Shown here: positions 1 through 5,752 of the stretch, one piece after another | How the letters are laid out: the number at the start of each line of letters is the position of its first letter | How positions within the stretch are numbered: position 1 is the first letter of the stretch | NCBI GenBank assembly: GCA_002591705.1 | Contig: PAAB01000024.1 | Span: 12,407-21,152, forward strand | Direction of reading: 5' to 3' | From: Phycisphaerae bacterium | GTDB taxonomy: Bacteria > Planctomycetota > Phycisphaerae > Phycisphaerales > SM1A02 | DNA: 8,746 nucleotides | Made by a program: the position numbers and the translations under genes | Notes under the pieces: generated by a model | The model's input: the letters and a program-made list of their open reading frames with translations, nothing else | Told to the model about the DNA's origin: nothing | Databases searched by the model: none

Positions 1-1290
1 CTCATCGGTCTGGTCGGATTCGAACACACCGGCCTGGGAGGCGCCGAGCATCTTCTGGACGAGGACCTGGCGGGAACCGAGGGTCGGATGACCTACCTTC
101 GCGACGTGCGGCGTCGTCCCCTGTGGATCAGCCCCGATACCTTCACGCCGCACGAGGATGGAGCCGACTGCCGACTGACGATCGACATGGTCATCCAGCG
201 GCATGTCGAACAACGGCTGGAGGCGGAAATCGTCGCCCGCAACGCCGCGGGTGGACGCGTCGTGGTCCTCGATCCCGCAACCGGGGAGCTGCTGGCCATC
301 GCGGATCTGGTGAACTCGGATCGCCCTCCGCGGGAGGGCGATCCCGCCCCCGAGGCAGCGCCCGTCGATCCCAGACTCGCCCGCAACCGGTGCGCAACCG
401 ACCCCTACGAACCGGGATCCACCTTCAAGCCCTTCGTGTGGGCGTACGCCACGCAACAGGGCGTGGTCACCCCGTCGGAAATCCTCCCCACCCCCAACGG
501 CACCCCCCACCGAACCCGGAGCGGACGACGGATCCGGGACGTCCACTACTACGGAAAGTCCAGTTGGGAAAAGGTGCTGGTCAAGTCCATGAACAGCGGG
601 ATGGCCATCGTGGCCGAGCGTCTGGACACCGGCTCGATGCAGGCATGCATCAACCGGTTCGGGTTCGGAACCCGCACCAACTGCGGATTGCCGGGTGAGA
701 CGGCCGGCCTCGTCACGAGCAGCGGCGACTGGAGTTCCTACACCCAGGTGTCCGTCTCCCTGGGACACGAGATCGGCGTCACGCCGTTGCAGATGGTGCG
801 TGCCTTCAGCGCATTCGCAACCGACGGCAATCTGCCGGCTCTGCATCTGCTTGCACACAGTAAACACCACGTGCCTCCGCTGGTGCAGCACCGGGTGCTG
901 GACCCCGGCATCGCGCGAATCACCCGCATGACGATGCGAAAGGTCATGACGGACGGAACCGGACAACGCTGCAGATCCGATTGGTATCGCCTGTTCGGCA
1001 AGTCGGGGACGGCCCAACTGCCCAAGGCGACCGGTGGCGGATACCACGAGGATCGCTACATCTCGTCGTTCATCGCCGGAGCACCGCTCGAGTCGCCGCG
1101 ACTGGTCGTGCTGTGCGTGATCGAGGATCCCGACAAGCGGATCGGCCCCTACTACGGCGGTCGGGTGGCCGGTCCCGTGGTACGGGATGTGATGGACCAT
1201 GCCCTCGCCTACCTGGGCGTCACACCGGATCAGGATCAGGTCGAAGGCTTCCCGGACCTGCTCGCCGGGCACGATCCGGTGGATCCCTGA
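1..1290 (+). CDS. ftsI: Class B penicillin-binding protein, FtsI-like peptidoglycan transpeptidase (5'-truncated)
   Basis: The reading frame is open from base 1 and gives 429 residues before TGA, so the start, signal anchor and most of the N-terminal dimerisation domain lie upstream of the window. The first residues (VGFEHTGLGGAEHLLDEDL) fit the G..GleG.E...d..L signature just before the transpeptidase domain. All three penicillin-binding motifs are visible: STFK with the acylated serine at 418-420, SMN (the SxN motif) at 586-594, and KSGT at 1000-1011. The segment GHEIGVTPLQMVRAFSAFA and the late YYGGRVAGPVV also match the family. FtsI cross-links septal peptidoglycan in the periplasm with FtsW. 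There is no C-terminal PASTA domain; the protein ends about 30 residues after YYGG. An elongation PBP2 or SpoVD-like paralogue is a less likely alternative. The gene is convergent with the next one and no terminator is visible between them. Confidence 0.93.
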   Translation, partial: LIGLVGFEHTGLGGAEHLLDEDLAGTEGRMTYLRDVRRRPLWISPDTFTPHEDGADCRLTIDMVIQRHVEQRLEAEIVARNAAGGRVVVLDPATGELLAIADLVNSDRPPREGDPAPEAAPVDPRLARNRCATDPYEPGSTFKPFVWAYATQQGVVTPSEILPTPNGTPHRTRSGRRIRDVHYYGKSSWEKVLVKSMNSGMAIVAERLDTGSMQACINRFGFGTRTNCGLPGETAGLVTSSGDWSSYTQVSVSLGHEIGVTPLQMVRAFSAFATDGNLPALHLLAHSKHHVPPLVQHRVLDPGIARITRMTMRKVMTDGTGQRCRSDWYRLFGKSGTAQLPKATGGGYHEDRYISSFIAGAPLESPRLVVLCVIEDPDKRIGPYYGGRVAGPVVRDVMDHALAYLGVTPDQDQVEGFPDLLAGHDPVDP

Positions 1291-1295
1291 TCAGG
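1286..1295. other. Back-to-back convergent stop codons in a 10-bp palindrome
   Basis: The palindrome CCTGATCAGG contains the TGA of the ftsI-like gene (1288-1290) and, on the other strand, the TGA of the Fis-type gene (1293-1291). The intergenic distance is zero. I see no hairpin with a T-tract on either strand here, so the two transcripts probably overlap at their 3' ends. The palindrome itself is too short to act as a terminator. Confidence 0.8.
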
Positions 1296-1857
1296 CCGCG
1301 ATGCGGAACTGCTTCATCTTCTTGTAGAGCGTCGTCCGGTCGATCTGAAGCTGGCGGGCCGTGTCCCCGCGATTCCAGTCGTTCGCGTCCAAGGCGGCCA
1401 GGATGATTCGTCGTTCTGGAACCAGGAGCGCTTCACGCAGCGGCATCCCGTCCTGGATCCCCTCGTGCCGATCCGCACGAGCCAGACCCGCCGCCGCCCG
1501 ATCCGCCGCCAGACGCCATCGCGACGCCCCGGCCCGCAGTTCAAGCACGTCGACGAATCCGAATCGCAGTGCATCGACGACGGCATCAACACCGGGATCC
1601 TGGACCATCGCGACCAGAGCGTGATGCGGTCCGGTCTCCCGGACACCACGCAGCCGGCCGTAGTCCACTCCCGCCGAGCCGTCGACGAAGATCATGCACG
1701 GAGCACCCCGCAGTGCGGCGAGATGCGATTCGATCTCGTCCACCGACCGGACCGTCAACAGCACATCCGACGATGCACGCAGGACACGTTCGGTCGAATC
1801 CTCGAGTCCGGACGCCGGACACTGGACGATCGCGATGGCCGATGGTGATTTGATCAT
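1291..1857 (-). CDS. Degenerate receiver-like protein with C-terminal Fis-type DNA-binding domain
   Basis: The protein has 188 residues. Residues about 6-110 have the length and hydrophobic rhythm of a response-regulator receiver domain. An IAIV first strand is followed by Q11-C12 where receivers carry an acidic pair, MIFVD gives a possible phospho-acceptor at D59, and LVAMV and FVDVLEL follow. The conserved Thr/Ser and Lys are absent, so ordinary phosphorylation is doubtful. Residues 148-188 are a clear Fis/NtrC-type helix-turn-helix (ERRIILAAL...TARQLQIDRTTLYKKMK). There is no AAA+ sigma-54 domain between them, so the layout resembles RegA/PrrA-type regulators. The start ATG overlaps the upstream gene's TGA as ATGA (1857-1854), which suggests translational coupling. 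The DNA-binding role is well supported; the receiver assignment is inferred from pattern only, and target genes are unknown. Confidence 0.85.
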   Translation of the reverse strand: MIKSPSAIAIVQCPASGLEDSTERVLRASSDVLLTVRSVDEIESHLAALRGAPCMIFVDGSAGVDYGRLRGVRETGPHHALVAMVQDPGVDAVVDALRFGFVDVLELRAGASRWRLAADRAAAGLARADRHEGIQDGMPLREALLVPERRIILAALDANDWNRGDTARQLQIDRTTLYKKMKQFRIAA

Positions 1858-2465
1858 GCCGCCTGATGCTCGACGGGCAGCATGGCCTGGATGGTGGTGC
1901 CGCTGCCGAACGGAACCCCACGCAGGCGAAGTTCGCCGCCGAGTTCACCGATGTGCCGACGCCATCGCCCCAGGTCTCGGATCGAATAGCACTCCCGACC
2001 CGCCTGGGCCGAATCCTCGATGCTGATGACCAGACGCTGCTGGGCGTCGATGGTCGCCGTCACCGAGACGGTGCGTTCCGAACCGGTCCCGACCGGCGCC
2101 GACAGCGCCTGCTCGACCAATCCCAGCAGGATGGAACCTCCGGCACTGAAGGGAACGGCACGGAGGGAGGACGTGAGCTGACAGGTCAGTCGAACGCCTC
2201 GCAGTCGAGCCTTCCGGGCCATGGCACGCAAGTCATGTTCGATGCGATCGACAAATCCGTGCTCCAGTACCGGCCCGTCGTTCTCCGACTCGAGTTCGAA
2301 CCCCAGTCGATCGATGCGACAAGACATCATGTCCCGCAAGGCAACCGTCAGATCCATCCCCAGATCCCGCTCGGGAGCGGAAAGGCATCTCAGTCCGAAT
2401 TCAACCTGATCCAGGCCTTGCAAGCCTGCCACCAGATCCCTGTTCATTTGGCGGATGTTGGTCAT
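1854..2465 (-). CDS. Small histidine-kinase-like (GHKL ATPase fold) protein, probably degenerate
   Basis: The protein has 203 residues, no signal peptide and no membrane segment, and is probably cytoplasmic. Residues 1-90 look helical and charged. Residues about 108-198 follow the plan of a histidine kinase ATPase domain: LGLVEQAL where the N-box would be, VSVTATI...RLVISIEDS where the D-box strand lies (D151), and a good C-terminal G-box, GGELRLRGVPFGSGT followed by an AMLP end. The N-box asparagine appears lost, the glycines after the D-box Asp are missing, and there is no convincing phospho-accepting H-box; EHDLR at 76-80 is the only loose candidate. ATP binding and kinase activity are therefore doubtful. 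It may act as an anti-sigma-like or partner protein for the coupled Fis-type protein. The start at 2465 has only a weak AGGG upstream, and ATG at 2447 is an alternative. The family match is moderate. Confidence 0.75.
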   Translation of the reverse strand: MTNIRQMNRDLVAGLQGLDQVEFGLRCLSAPERDLGMDLTVALRDMMSCRIDRLGFELESENDGPVLEHGFVDRIEHDLRAMARKARLRGVRLTCQLTSSLRAVPFSAGGSILLGLVEQALSAPVGTGSERTVSVTATIDAQQRLVISIEDSAQAGRECYSIRDLGRWRRHIGELGGELRLRGVPFGSGTTIQAMLPVEHQAA

Positions 2466-2521
2466 GCCCTACCCATCGACCGACGTGGTACGAGCCTGAA
2501 TCAAGGCCGTTGGATTGGGGC

Positions 2522-2568
2522 AACATTGGCTGCAATCGAATCATAAACAATGTTAAGGAAACTCGAAT
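2522..2568 (-). promoter_or_regulatory. Possible promoter/operator of the kinase-like and Fis-type operon
   Basis: On the minus strand TATGAT (2545-2540) matches five of six bases of a sigma-70 -10 box. The region 16-17 bases upstream (around 2568-2562) gives only a poor -35 match. The hexamer lies between two 7-base inverted arms, AACATTG (2522-2528) and CAATGTT (2548-2554), separated by 19 bases. This arrangement could serve as an operator for a Fis-type or other dimeric regulator. Transcription from here would give a leader of about 65-70 bases before the ATG at 2465. The call rests on short matches only and is tentative. Confidence 0.28.
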
Positions 2569-2734
2569 CCGCCATTTTCGGACCCAGGCGGCCTTCGCCC
2601 GGCCATCAGACGGGATTTAGGTCCACCAATCCGCAAAGTAGTTCTTGGATTGCCGCCGGGTCACCTGTAGTTTGAAGGTAGGCATCGCCGGAGAGGTTTT
2701 GGAGGAGAGACCTTTTCGGCGATGTTGCTTTTTC
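2550..2734 (+). ncRNA. Candidate small RNA (or small mRNA) ending at an intrinsic terminator
   Basis: The terminator-like hairpin at 2683-2734 points to a transcript on the + strand, yet the nearest + strand gene upstream ends at 1290. A short local transcript is the simplest explanation. The stretch before it can form short stems: CCGCC/GGCGG at 2569-2573 and 2587-2591, CAATCC/GGATTG at 2627-2632 and 2647-2652, and ACCT/AGGT at 2663-2666 and 2676-2679. A 41-codon ORF (ATG at 2550, TGA at 2673-2675) ends 7 bases before the hairpin, but it lacks a Shine-Dalgarno sequence and uses codons atypical of the window. I could not find a good + strand promoter, so the 5' end is a guess. I recognise no known RNA family. 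Confidence 0.25.
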
Positions 2735-2736
2735 AT
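2617..2736 (-). CDS. Possible small basic protein of 39 residues
   Basis: ATG at 2736 opens a frame of 39 codons ending with TAA at 2619-2617, oriented like its neighbours and starting 43 bases after the prenyltransferase stop. The peptide begins MKKQHRRKG and ends FADWWT. It has about six Lys and four Arg against one Asp, which would suit a nucleic-acid-binding or ribosome-associated peptide. Against it, no Shine-Dalgarno sequence is visible, the third-position GC (about 64 percent by my count) is lower than expected for neighbours, and the frame spans a hairpin that looks designed for the opposite strand. I do not recognise a family. It may be chance. Confidence 0.27.
   Translation of the reverse strand: MKKQHRRKGLSSKTSPAMPTFKLQVTRRQSKNYFADWWT
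2683..2734 (+). terminator. Strong hairpin with T-tract, intrinsic terminator reading on the + strand
   Basis: The left arm CATCGCCGGAGAGGT (2683-2697) pairs over all 15 positions with ACCTTTTCGGCGATG (2710-2724), using 13 Watson-Crick pairs and two G-U wobbles. The loop is 12 bases and contains GGAGGA. The T-rich tail TTGCTTTTT (2725-2733) follows at once. On the minus strand the two wobbles become A-C mismatches and no T-tract follows, so the structure fits a + strand transcript much better. No annotated + strand gene ends here. It could end a small RNA or stop antisense transcription into the prenyltransferase gene. Confidence 0.6.
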
Positions 2737-2779
2737 GGGACGTCCGGAACCGGTTGGAAACCAGAGACTTGCCGCACGA

Positions 2780-3772
2780 TCAGCGGAAGTCGAGGGGACG
2801 ACCCGTGAGCCCGACGGCCTCCCGAAGCACGGTCATCACCACGAATCCGATGATGGCAAGCACGCCGAAGCAGAGAGCCGGCAGCATCATCCCCAACGCG
2901 GCAAACCAGGCCGACCCGTACATGCAGTGCCAGAGGGCTCCGTAGCGACGAAGCTTCTCCGCTCCCGCCCGTCGATCGCGTGCGGTGCGTTGCTTCCACC
3001 GAAGAACCAGCAGCCCACCGAGAGCGGCCGCCGCCGGCCAGGCCAGACTCCACATCGGGAGTCGATCCGGCCAGAGGCCACCGATTCGGTGCCAACTGAG
3101 CCATCCCAGAACCGCACTCCAGAAGATCCAACCGGCGACGATTCCCACCAGGGCATACCGGGTGATCCGGGGACGCTTGTCTTCCAGCAACGAAATCCCC
3201 AGTGCCACGAACATTGCATGGGTCATGCTCAGCCAGATCGGAAGCAGGACGGGAAAGCCGGGATCGGGAATGAGCATGTGCGTTGCGTGCACCAGCCCGA
3301 TGGTCACAATCCCGACCGCGGGCAGATACCGTCCGGCGGCGTTGTAGAAGAGCAGCATCACGGCCACCAGCATGGTCATCCAGACGGACCAGGTCCCCAG
3401 CCCCATGGCCCCCACCATCGCGGTCAGCAACGCACACCCGGTGATCACCACCGCCTGACCGGGGGCGATGCGACCGGTGGCGATCGGACGCTGCAATCGG
3501 AAGGCGGCATCCCGGCGGACGTCCAGAACGTCGTTCAACGATGCGCCGTAGGCGAAGAGCCCCAGGGCGATCACCAGACCGGCCACCAGAGCCAGCGGCA
3601 GCCAGGTCAGCCCCGTGGTACCGCTCCACTCGACGACGACGCCGTCGAAGGAGTCCTCCTGCAGGATCCAGAGCAGCACGATCATGAACCAGAGATCGCT
3701 CACGGCACCAAAAGCGACACTGATTCGCGTCAGTTGGAGCGTGGTCATGACTCGTTCGAACATCGGACGCAT
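2780..3772 (-). CDS. UbiA-family integral membrane prenyltransferase
   Basis: The protein has 330 residues with eight or nine hydrophobic helices, typical of UbiA enzymes, which move an isoprenyl chain from its diphosphate to an aromatic or other acceptor in the membrane. The first aspartate motif is clear at residues 80-88 (NDVLDVRRD), followed by RPIATGRI at 95-102, and YNAAGR at 143-148 matches the usual Y...K/R position. The second aspartate motif is weak: only LEDKRP at 196-201 stands where D..D is expected, so substrate and activity are uncertain. I chose ATG at 3772 because GAGG (3783-3780) lies 7 bases upstream; a GTG at 3805 would add 11 residues. It is divergent from ribH. MenA, CtaB or other quinone or lipid roles cannot be told apart from sequence alone. 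Confidence 0.88.
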   Translation of the reverse strand: MRPMFERVMTTLQLTRISVAFGAVSDLWFMIVLLWILQEDSFDGVVVEWSGTTGLTWLPLALVAGLVIALGLFAYGASLNDVLDVRRDAAFRLQRPIATGRIAPGQAVVITGCALLTAMVGAMGLGTWSVWMTMLVAVMLLFYNAAGRYLPAVGIVTIGLVHATHMLIPDPGFPVLLPIWLSMTHAMFVALGISLLEDKRPRITRYALVGIVAGWIFWSAVLGWLSWHRIGGLWPDRLPMWSLAWPAAAALGGLLVLRWKQRTARDRRAGAEKLRRYGALWHCMYGSAWFAALGMMLPALCFGVLAIIGFVVMTVLREAVGLTGRPLDFR

Positions 3773-3846
3773 GGGCGGACCTCGAGCCGTGGCCATTGCG
3801 GCCACCGGTTATCCCCTTGTACCATCAAGGATCCGGACACGCCCCC
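3773..3846. promoter_or_regulatory. Divergent promoter region between the prenyltransferase gene and the ribH operon
   Basis: These 74 bases separate two divergent starts, so both promoters should lie here or extend into the genes. For ribH, TACCAT (3820-3825) with TTGCGG (3796-3801) at 18-base spacing is the best sigma-70-like match, but it is weak. The space is too short for an FMN riboswitch upstream of ribH, and none of its conserved core is visible. Confidence 0.35.
3780..3783 (-). promoter_or_regulatory. Shine-Dalgarno site that sets the prenyltransferase start
   Basis: GAGG on the minus strand stands 7 bases before ATG at 3772. No comparable site precedes the upstream GTG (3805) or the downstream ATG (3763), which favours the 330-residue product. 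Confidence 0.55.
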
Positions 3847-4341
3847 ATGAAGCACCAGCCCATCAGCCCGACCACTCTCGACGCCAGCGACATGCGCATC
3901 GGCGTCGTCACCAGCCGATACTACGCGGAGGTCACCACCGCCCTGCGGAACGGAGCCAGCGACGCCTTCCGGGAATGCGGCGGAGATCCCGACCGGCTGC
4001 TGCACATCGAATCCCCCGGAACGTGGGAACTCCCCGTGCTCTGCAGCGGTCTGCTTCGGGCATCGGAGACGTTCGATGCGGTGGTCGCCATCGGCTGCGT
4101 CATCGCCGGAGAGACGTCGCACGACCGATACATCAACCGCGGCGTCTCCGACGCCCTGGCCCGTCTGGCGGTCCGGACCTCCACGCCCGTCGCCTTCGGG
4201 GTGCTGACCTGCAGCTCGATGGAGCAGGCCCTTGCCCGCGCGGGCGGCGACGTCGGCAACAAGGGTCGGGAATCCATGCTGGCCGCAATCGACGCCGCCG
4301 CCACGATCCGCTCGCTCGATCGCCCGGAAGCCACGACATGA
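3847..4341 (+). CDS. ribH: 6,7-dimethyl-8-ribityllumazine synthase
   Basis: This cytoplasmic enzyme condenses 5-amino-6-ribitylamino-uracil with 3,4-dihydroxy-2-butanone 4-phosphate in the penultimate step of riboflavin synthesis. The 164-residue product is of normal family length. Recognisable parts are SRYYAEVT near residue 23 (the FN-type substrate loop with Tyr), ESPGTWELP at 55-63, AIGCVIAGETSH at 81-92 with the catalytic His92, FGVLTCSSMEQA at 118-128, and R131 with GNKG at 137-140 for phosphate and fold contacts. The frame is open upstream to a TTG at 3796, but ATG at 3847 gives the family's normal N-terminus. AAGGA lies 15 bases upstream, too far to be a good ribosome-binding site. 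The stop overlaps the nusB start as ATGA. It is first in a four-gene operon. Confidence 0.96.
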   Translation: MKHQPISPTTLDASDMRIGVVTSRYYAEVTTALRNGASDAFRECGGDPDRLLHIESPGTWELPVLCSGLLRASETFDAVVAIGCVIAGETSHDRYINRGVSDALARLAVRTSTPVAFGVLTCSSMEQALARAGGDVGNKGRESMLAAIDAAATIRSLDRPEATT

Positions 4342-4811
4342 AGATCACCCGAAACACCCGCCGCAATGCACTGACGGTCCTGTACCAGCTGGACTGCGGC
4401 GCAACGATCGACGACCCGGACCTTCGCTCCAGCCTTGACCACTCGGACGACGACGACCGGCCGGCCGGAATCGGCGAGGAGGGCGAGCGGCAGCTCGGCT
4501 ACGACCTGGCGTGTTCCATCTGGATGCAACAGAAGGAGGCCGACGAGTGCATCGCCGCCCTCACCCCGGAATGGCCAACGCATCGGCAGCCGATCATCGA
4601 CCGGAACCTGCTCCGAATGGGCTGGTTCGAGATCACCACCGATCGGACACCCCCCAAGCTCGCCATCAACGAAGCGGTCGAACTCGCTCGGGAATACAGC
4701 ACCACCCAATCATCGCTCTTCGTCAACGGCGTCCTGGACCGGATCTACCATGGAGATCGCGAAGCAGTCTCCGACGAGCTTCCCACGCCCAACGCCGACG
4801 TGGAGGGCTGA
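4338..4811 (+). CDS. nusB: Transcription antitermination factor NusB
   Basis: NusB binds boxA RNA with S10 (NusE) and supports antitermination on rRNA operons. The 157-residue protein has the all-helical family layout: RNTRRNALTVLYQLD at the N-terminus, a variable acidic stretch (DDDD near 37-40), PIIDRNLLRMGWFEI at 85-99, PKLAINEAVELAREY at 106-120 and LFVNGVLDRIY at 127-137. These are the conserved family signatures. The start overlaps the ribH stop by 4 bp, and GGAAG (4326-4330) sits 7 bases upstream. A ribH-nusB pair is a common bacterial arrangement. The C-terminal tail after residue 140 is acidic and not conserved. Confidence 0.95.
   Translation: MKITRNTRRNALTVLYQLDCGATIDDPDLRSSLDHSDDDDRPAGIGEEGERQLGYDLACSIWMQQKEADECIAALTPEWPTHRQPIIDRNLLRMGWFEITTDRTPPKLAINEAVELAREYSTTQSSLFVNGVLDRIYHGDREAVSDELPTPNADVEG
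4802..4806 (+). promoter_or_regulatory. Strong Shine-Dalgarno site of ftsY
   Basis: GGAGG lies at the end of nusB, 7 bases before the ftsY ATG at 4814. It is the best ribosome-binding site in the window and fixes the ftsY start, which removes the longer upstream frame from consideration. Confidence 0.8.
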
Positions 4812-4813
4812 AC

Positions 4814-5752
4814 ATGGGCCTGTTCTCCAGCACCCTCGGAGCCCTGAAACGCGGCCTCGGCCGCACCAATGCGGTCCTCGGCACCGGCCTGGTGGCGAAA
4901 CTGCGGGGACGGGAGCTCGACGAGACGCTCCTCGGCGAAATCGAATCACACCTGCTGCGCAGCGACGTGGGCGTCATGTCGACCCGCACGATCGTGGACA
5001 CGCTCCGCACCGGCATCAAGCAGGGACAGAAGCAGCGCGGCGAGGACGTCATCGCGTTCCTCAAATCCCAGCTCGTGGCACGGTTCGACGGCGCAGAACT
5101 GGCCCTGCGATCCGCACCGGACGGCCCCACCGTAATTCTGGTGGCCGGCGTCAACGGAGTCGGCAAGACAACCAGCATCGCCAAACTGGCGGCCTCGATG
5201 AAGGAGGACGGGCAACGCGTGATGCTGGCCGCGGGCGACACCTTCCGTGCCGCCGCGGCGGACCAACTGGCCACCTGGGCGACGCGTCTGGATGTTGACA
5301 TCGTCCGCGGCCACGACGGCGCCGATCCCGCATCGGTGGTCTTCGACGCCATCGATGCCGCCAAGGCCCGCGAGATGGACGTCCTCCTGGTGGACACCGC
5401 CGGACGAATGCACACCGAGGACGGACTGATGCGGCAGTTGGAGAAGATCCGAAGCATTCTCGACCGCCAGTGCCCCGGGGCCCCCCACGAGGTGCTGCTC
5501 GTGCTGGATGCCACCCAGGGGCAGAATGCCCTCGTGCAGGCCCGCCAGTTCAATGATGCCATCGAAGTCGACGGCATTTTCCTGACCAAACTCGATGGAA
5601 CCGCCCGGGGAGGCATCGTGGTCGCGATCTGGGACGAACTCGAGATCCCCGTGAAGCTCGTCGGCCTCGGGGAACGCCCCGAGGATGTCGCCTCCTTCGA
5701 GCCGGAGGTCTTCGTCGAGGCCATGTTCGCCGAAGTCGATGAGGCGGTATGA
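4814..5752 (+). CDS. ftsY: Signal recognition particle receptor FtsY
   Basis: FtsY is the SRP GTPase that docks ribosome-SRP complexes at the inner membrane. The 312-residue protein has an N domain (residues about 1-100) and a G domain with all SRP GTPase motifs: GVNGVGKTT at 112-120, DTFRAAA at 142-148, DTAGR at 194-198, TKLDGTARGG at 258-267, and the closing GLGERPEDVASFEP. It lacks the long acidic A domain of the E. coli protein and begins with a short, likely amphipathic helix (MGLFSSTLGALKRGLGRT) that may contact the membrane. FtsY rather than Ffh is indicated by GVNGVGKTT, LVDTAGR and the absence of an M domain. The gap to nusB is 2 bases. Confidence 0.97.
   Translation: MGLFSSTLGALKRGLGRTNAVLGTGLVAKLRGRELDETLLGEIESHLLRSDVGVMSTRTIVDTLRTGIKQGQKQRGEDVIAFLKSQLVARFDGAELALRSAPDGPTVILVAGVNGVGKTTSIAKLAASMKEDGQRVMLAAGDTFRAAAADQLATWATRLDVDIVRGHDGADPASVVFDAIDAAKAREMDVLLVDTAGRMHTEDGLMRQLEKIRSILDRQCPGAPHEVLLVLDATQGQNALVQARQFNDAIEVDGIFLTKLDGTARGGIVVAIWDELEIPVKLVGLGERPEDVASFEPEVFVEAMFAEVDEAV

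Larger units (their letters stand above)
2466..2779. other. Intergenic region of 314 bp with a hairpin and a possible small gene
   Basis: This is the only stretch over 300 bases without a convincing gene. It lies between the 5' end of the kinase-like gene and the 3' end of the prenyltransferase gene. It is visibly richer in A/T than its neighbours (for example around 2535-2560), and the GATC word common elsewhere does not occur in it. It holds an inverted repeat near a possible minus-strand promoter (2522-2568), several short potential stems, a strong hairpin with a T-tract (2683-2734), and a short minus-strand ORF (2736-2617). I see no tRNA-like fold and no match I recognise to known riboswitch cores. 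Confidence 0.7.

Noticed and set aside
2550..2675. A 41-codon + strand ORF just upstream of the terminator-like hairpin
   Set aside because: There is no Shine-Dalgarno sequence, third-position GC is only about 54 percent, rare-looking AGG and AGT codons occur, and the peptide is low in complexity. Kept only as a note under the candidate small RNA.
2555..2734. c-di-GMP (GEMM) riboswitch or SRP RNA in the intergenic region
   Set aside because: A CCGCAAAG word and GGTAGG are reminiscent of GEMM, but the order, stems and tetraloop receptor do not fit; the GGAA tetraloop domain of SRP RNA is absent.
3796..3846. TTG at 3796 as the ribH start, adding 17 residues
   Set aside because: The added residues are not family-like, and ATG at 3847 gives the normal length.
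3773..3846. FMN riboswitch upstream of ribH
   Set aside because: The interval is shorter than an RFN element and shows none of its conserved segments.
2645..3850. A 401-codon + strand open frame across the prenyltransferase gene
   Set aside because: Its product is a low-complexity mix of Pro, Gly, His, Arg and Gln with no domain, while the opposite strand encodes a proper multi-helix UbiA protein with conserved motifs and a Shine-Dalgarno site.
5685..5738. ATG at 5685 as the lptD start
   Set aside because: It would overlap ftsY by 68 bases and put an Arg/Ser-rich stretch before the signal peptide; ATG 5739 or GTG 5760 gives a normal signal sequence.
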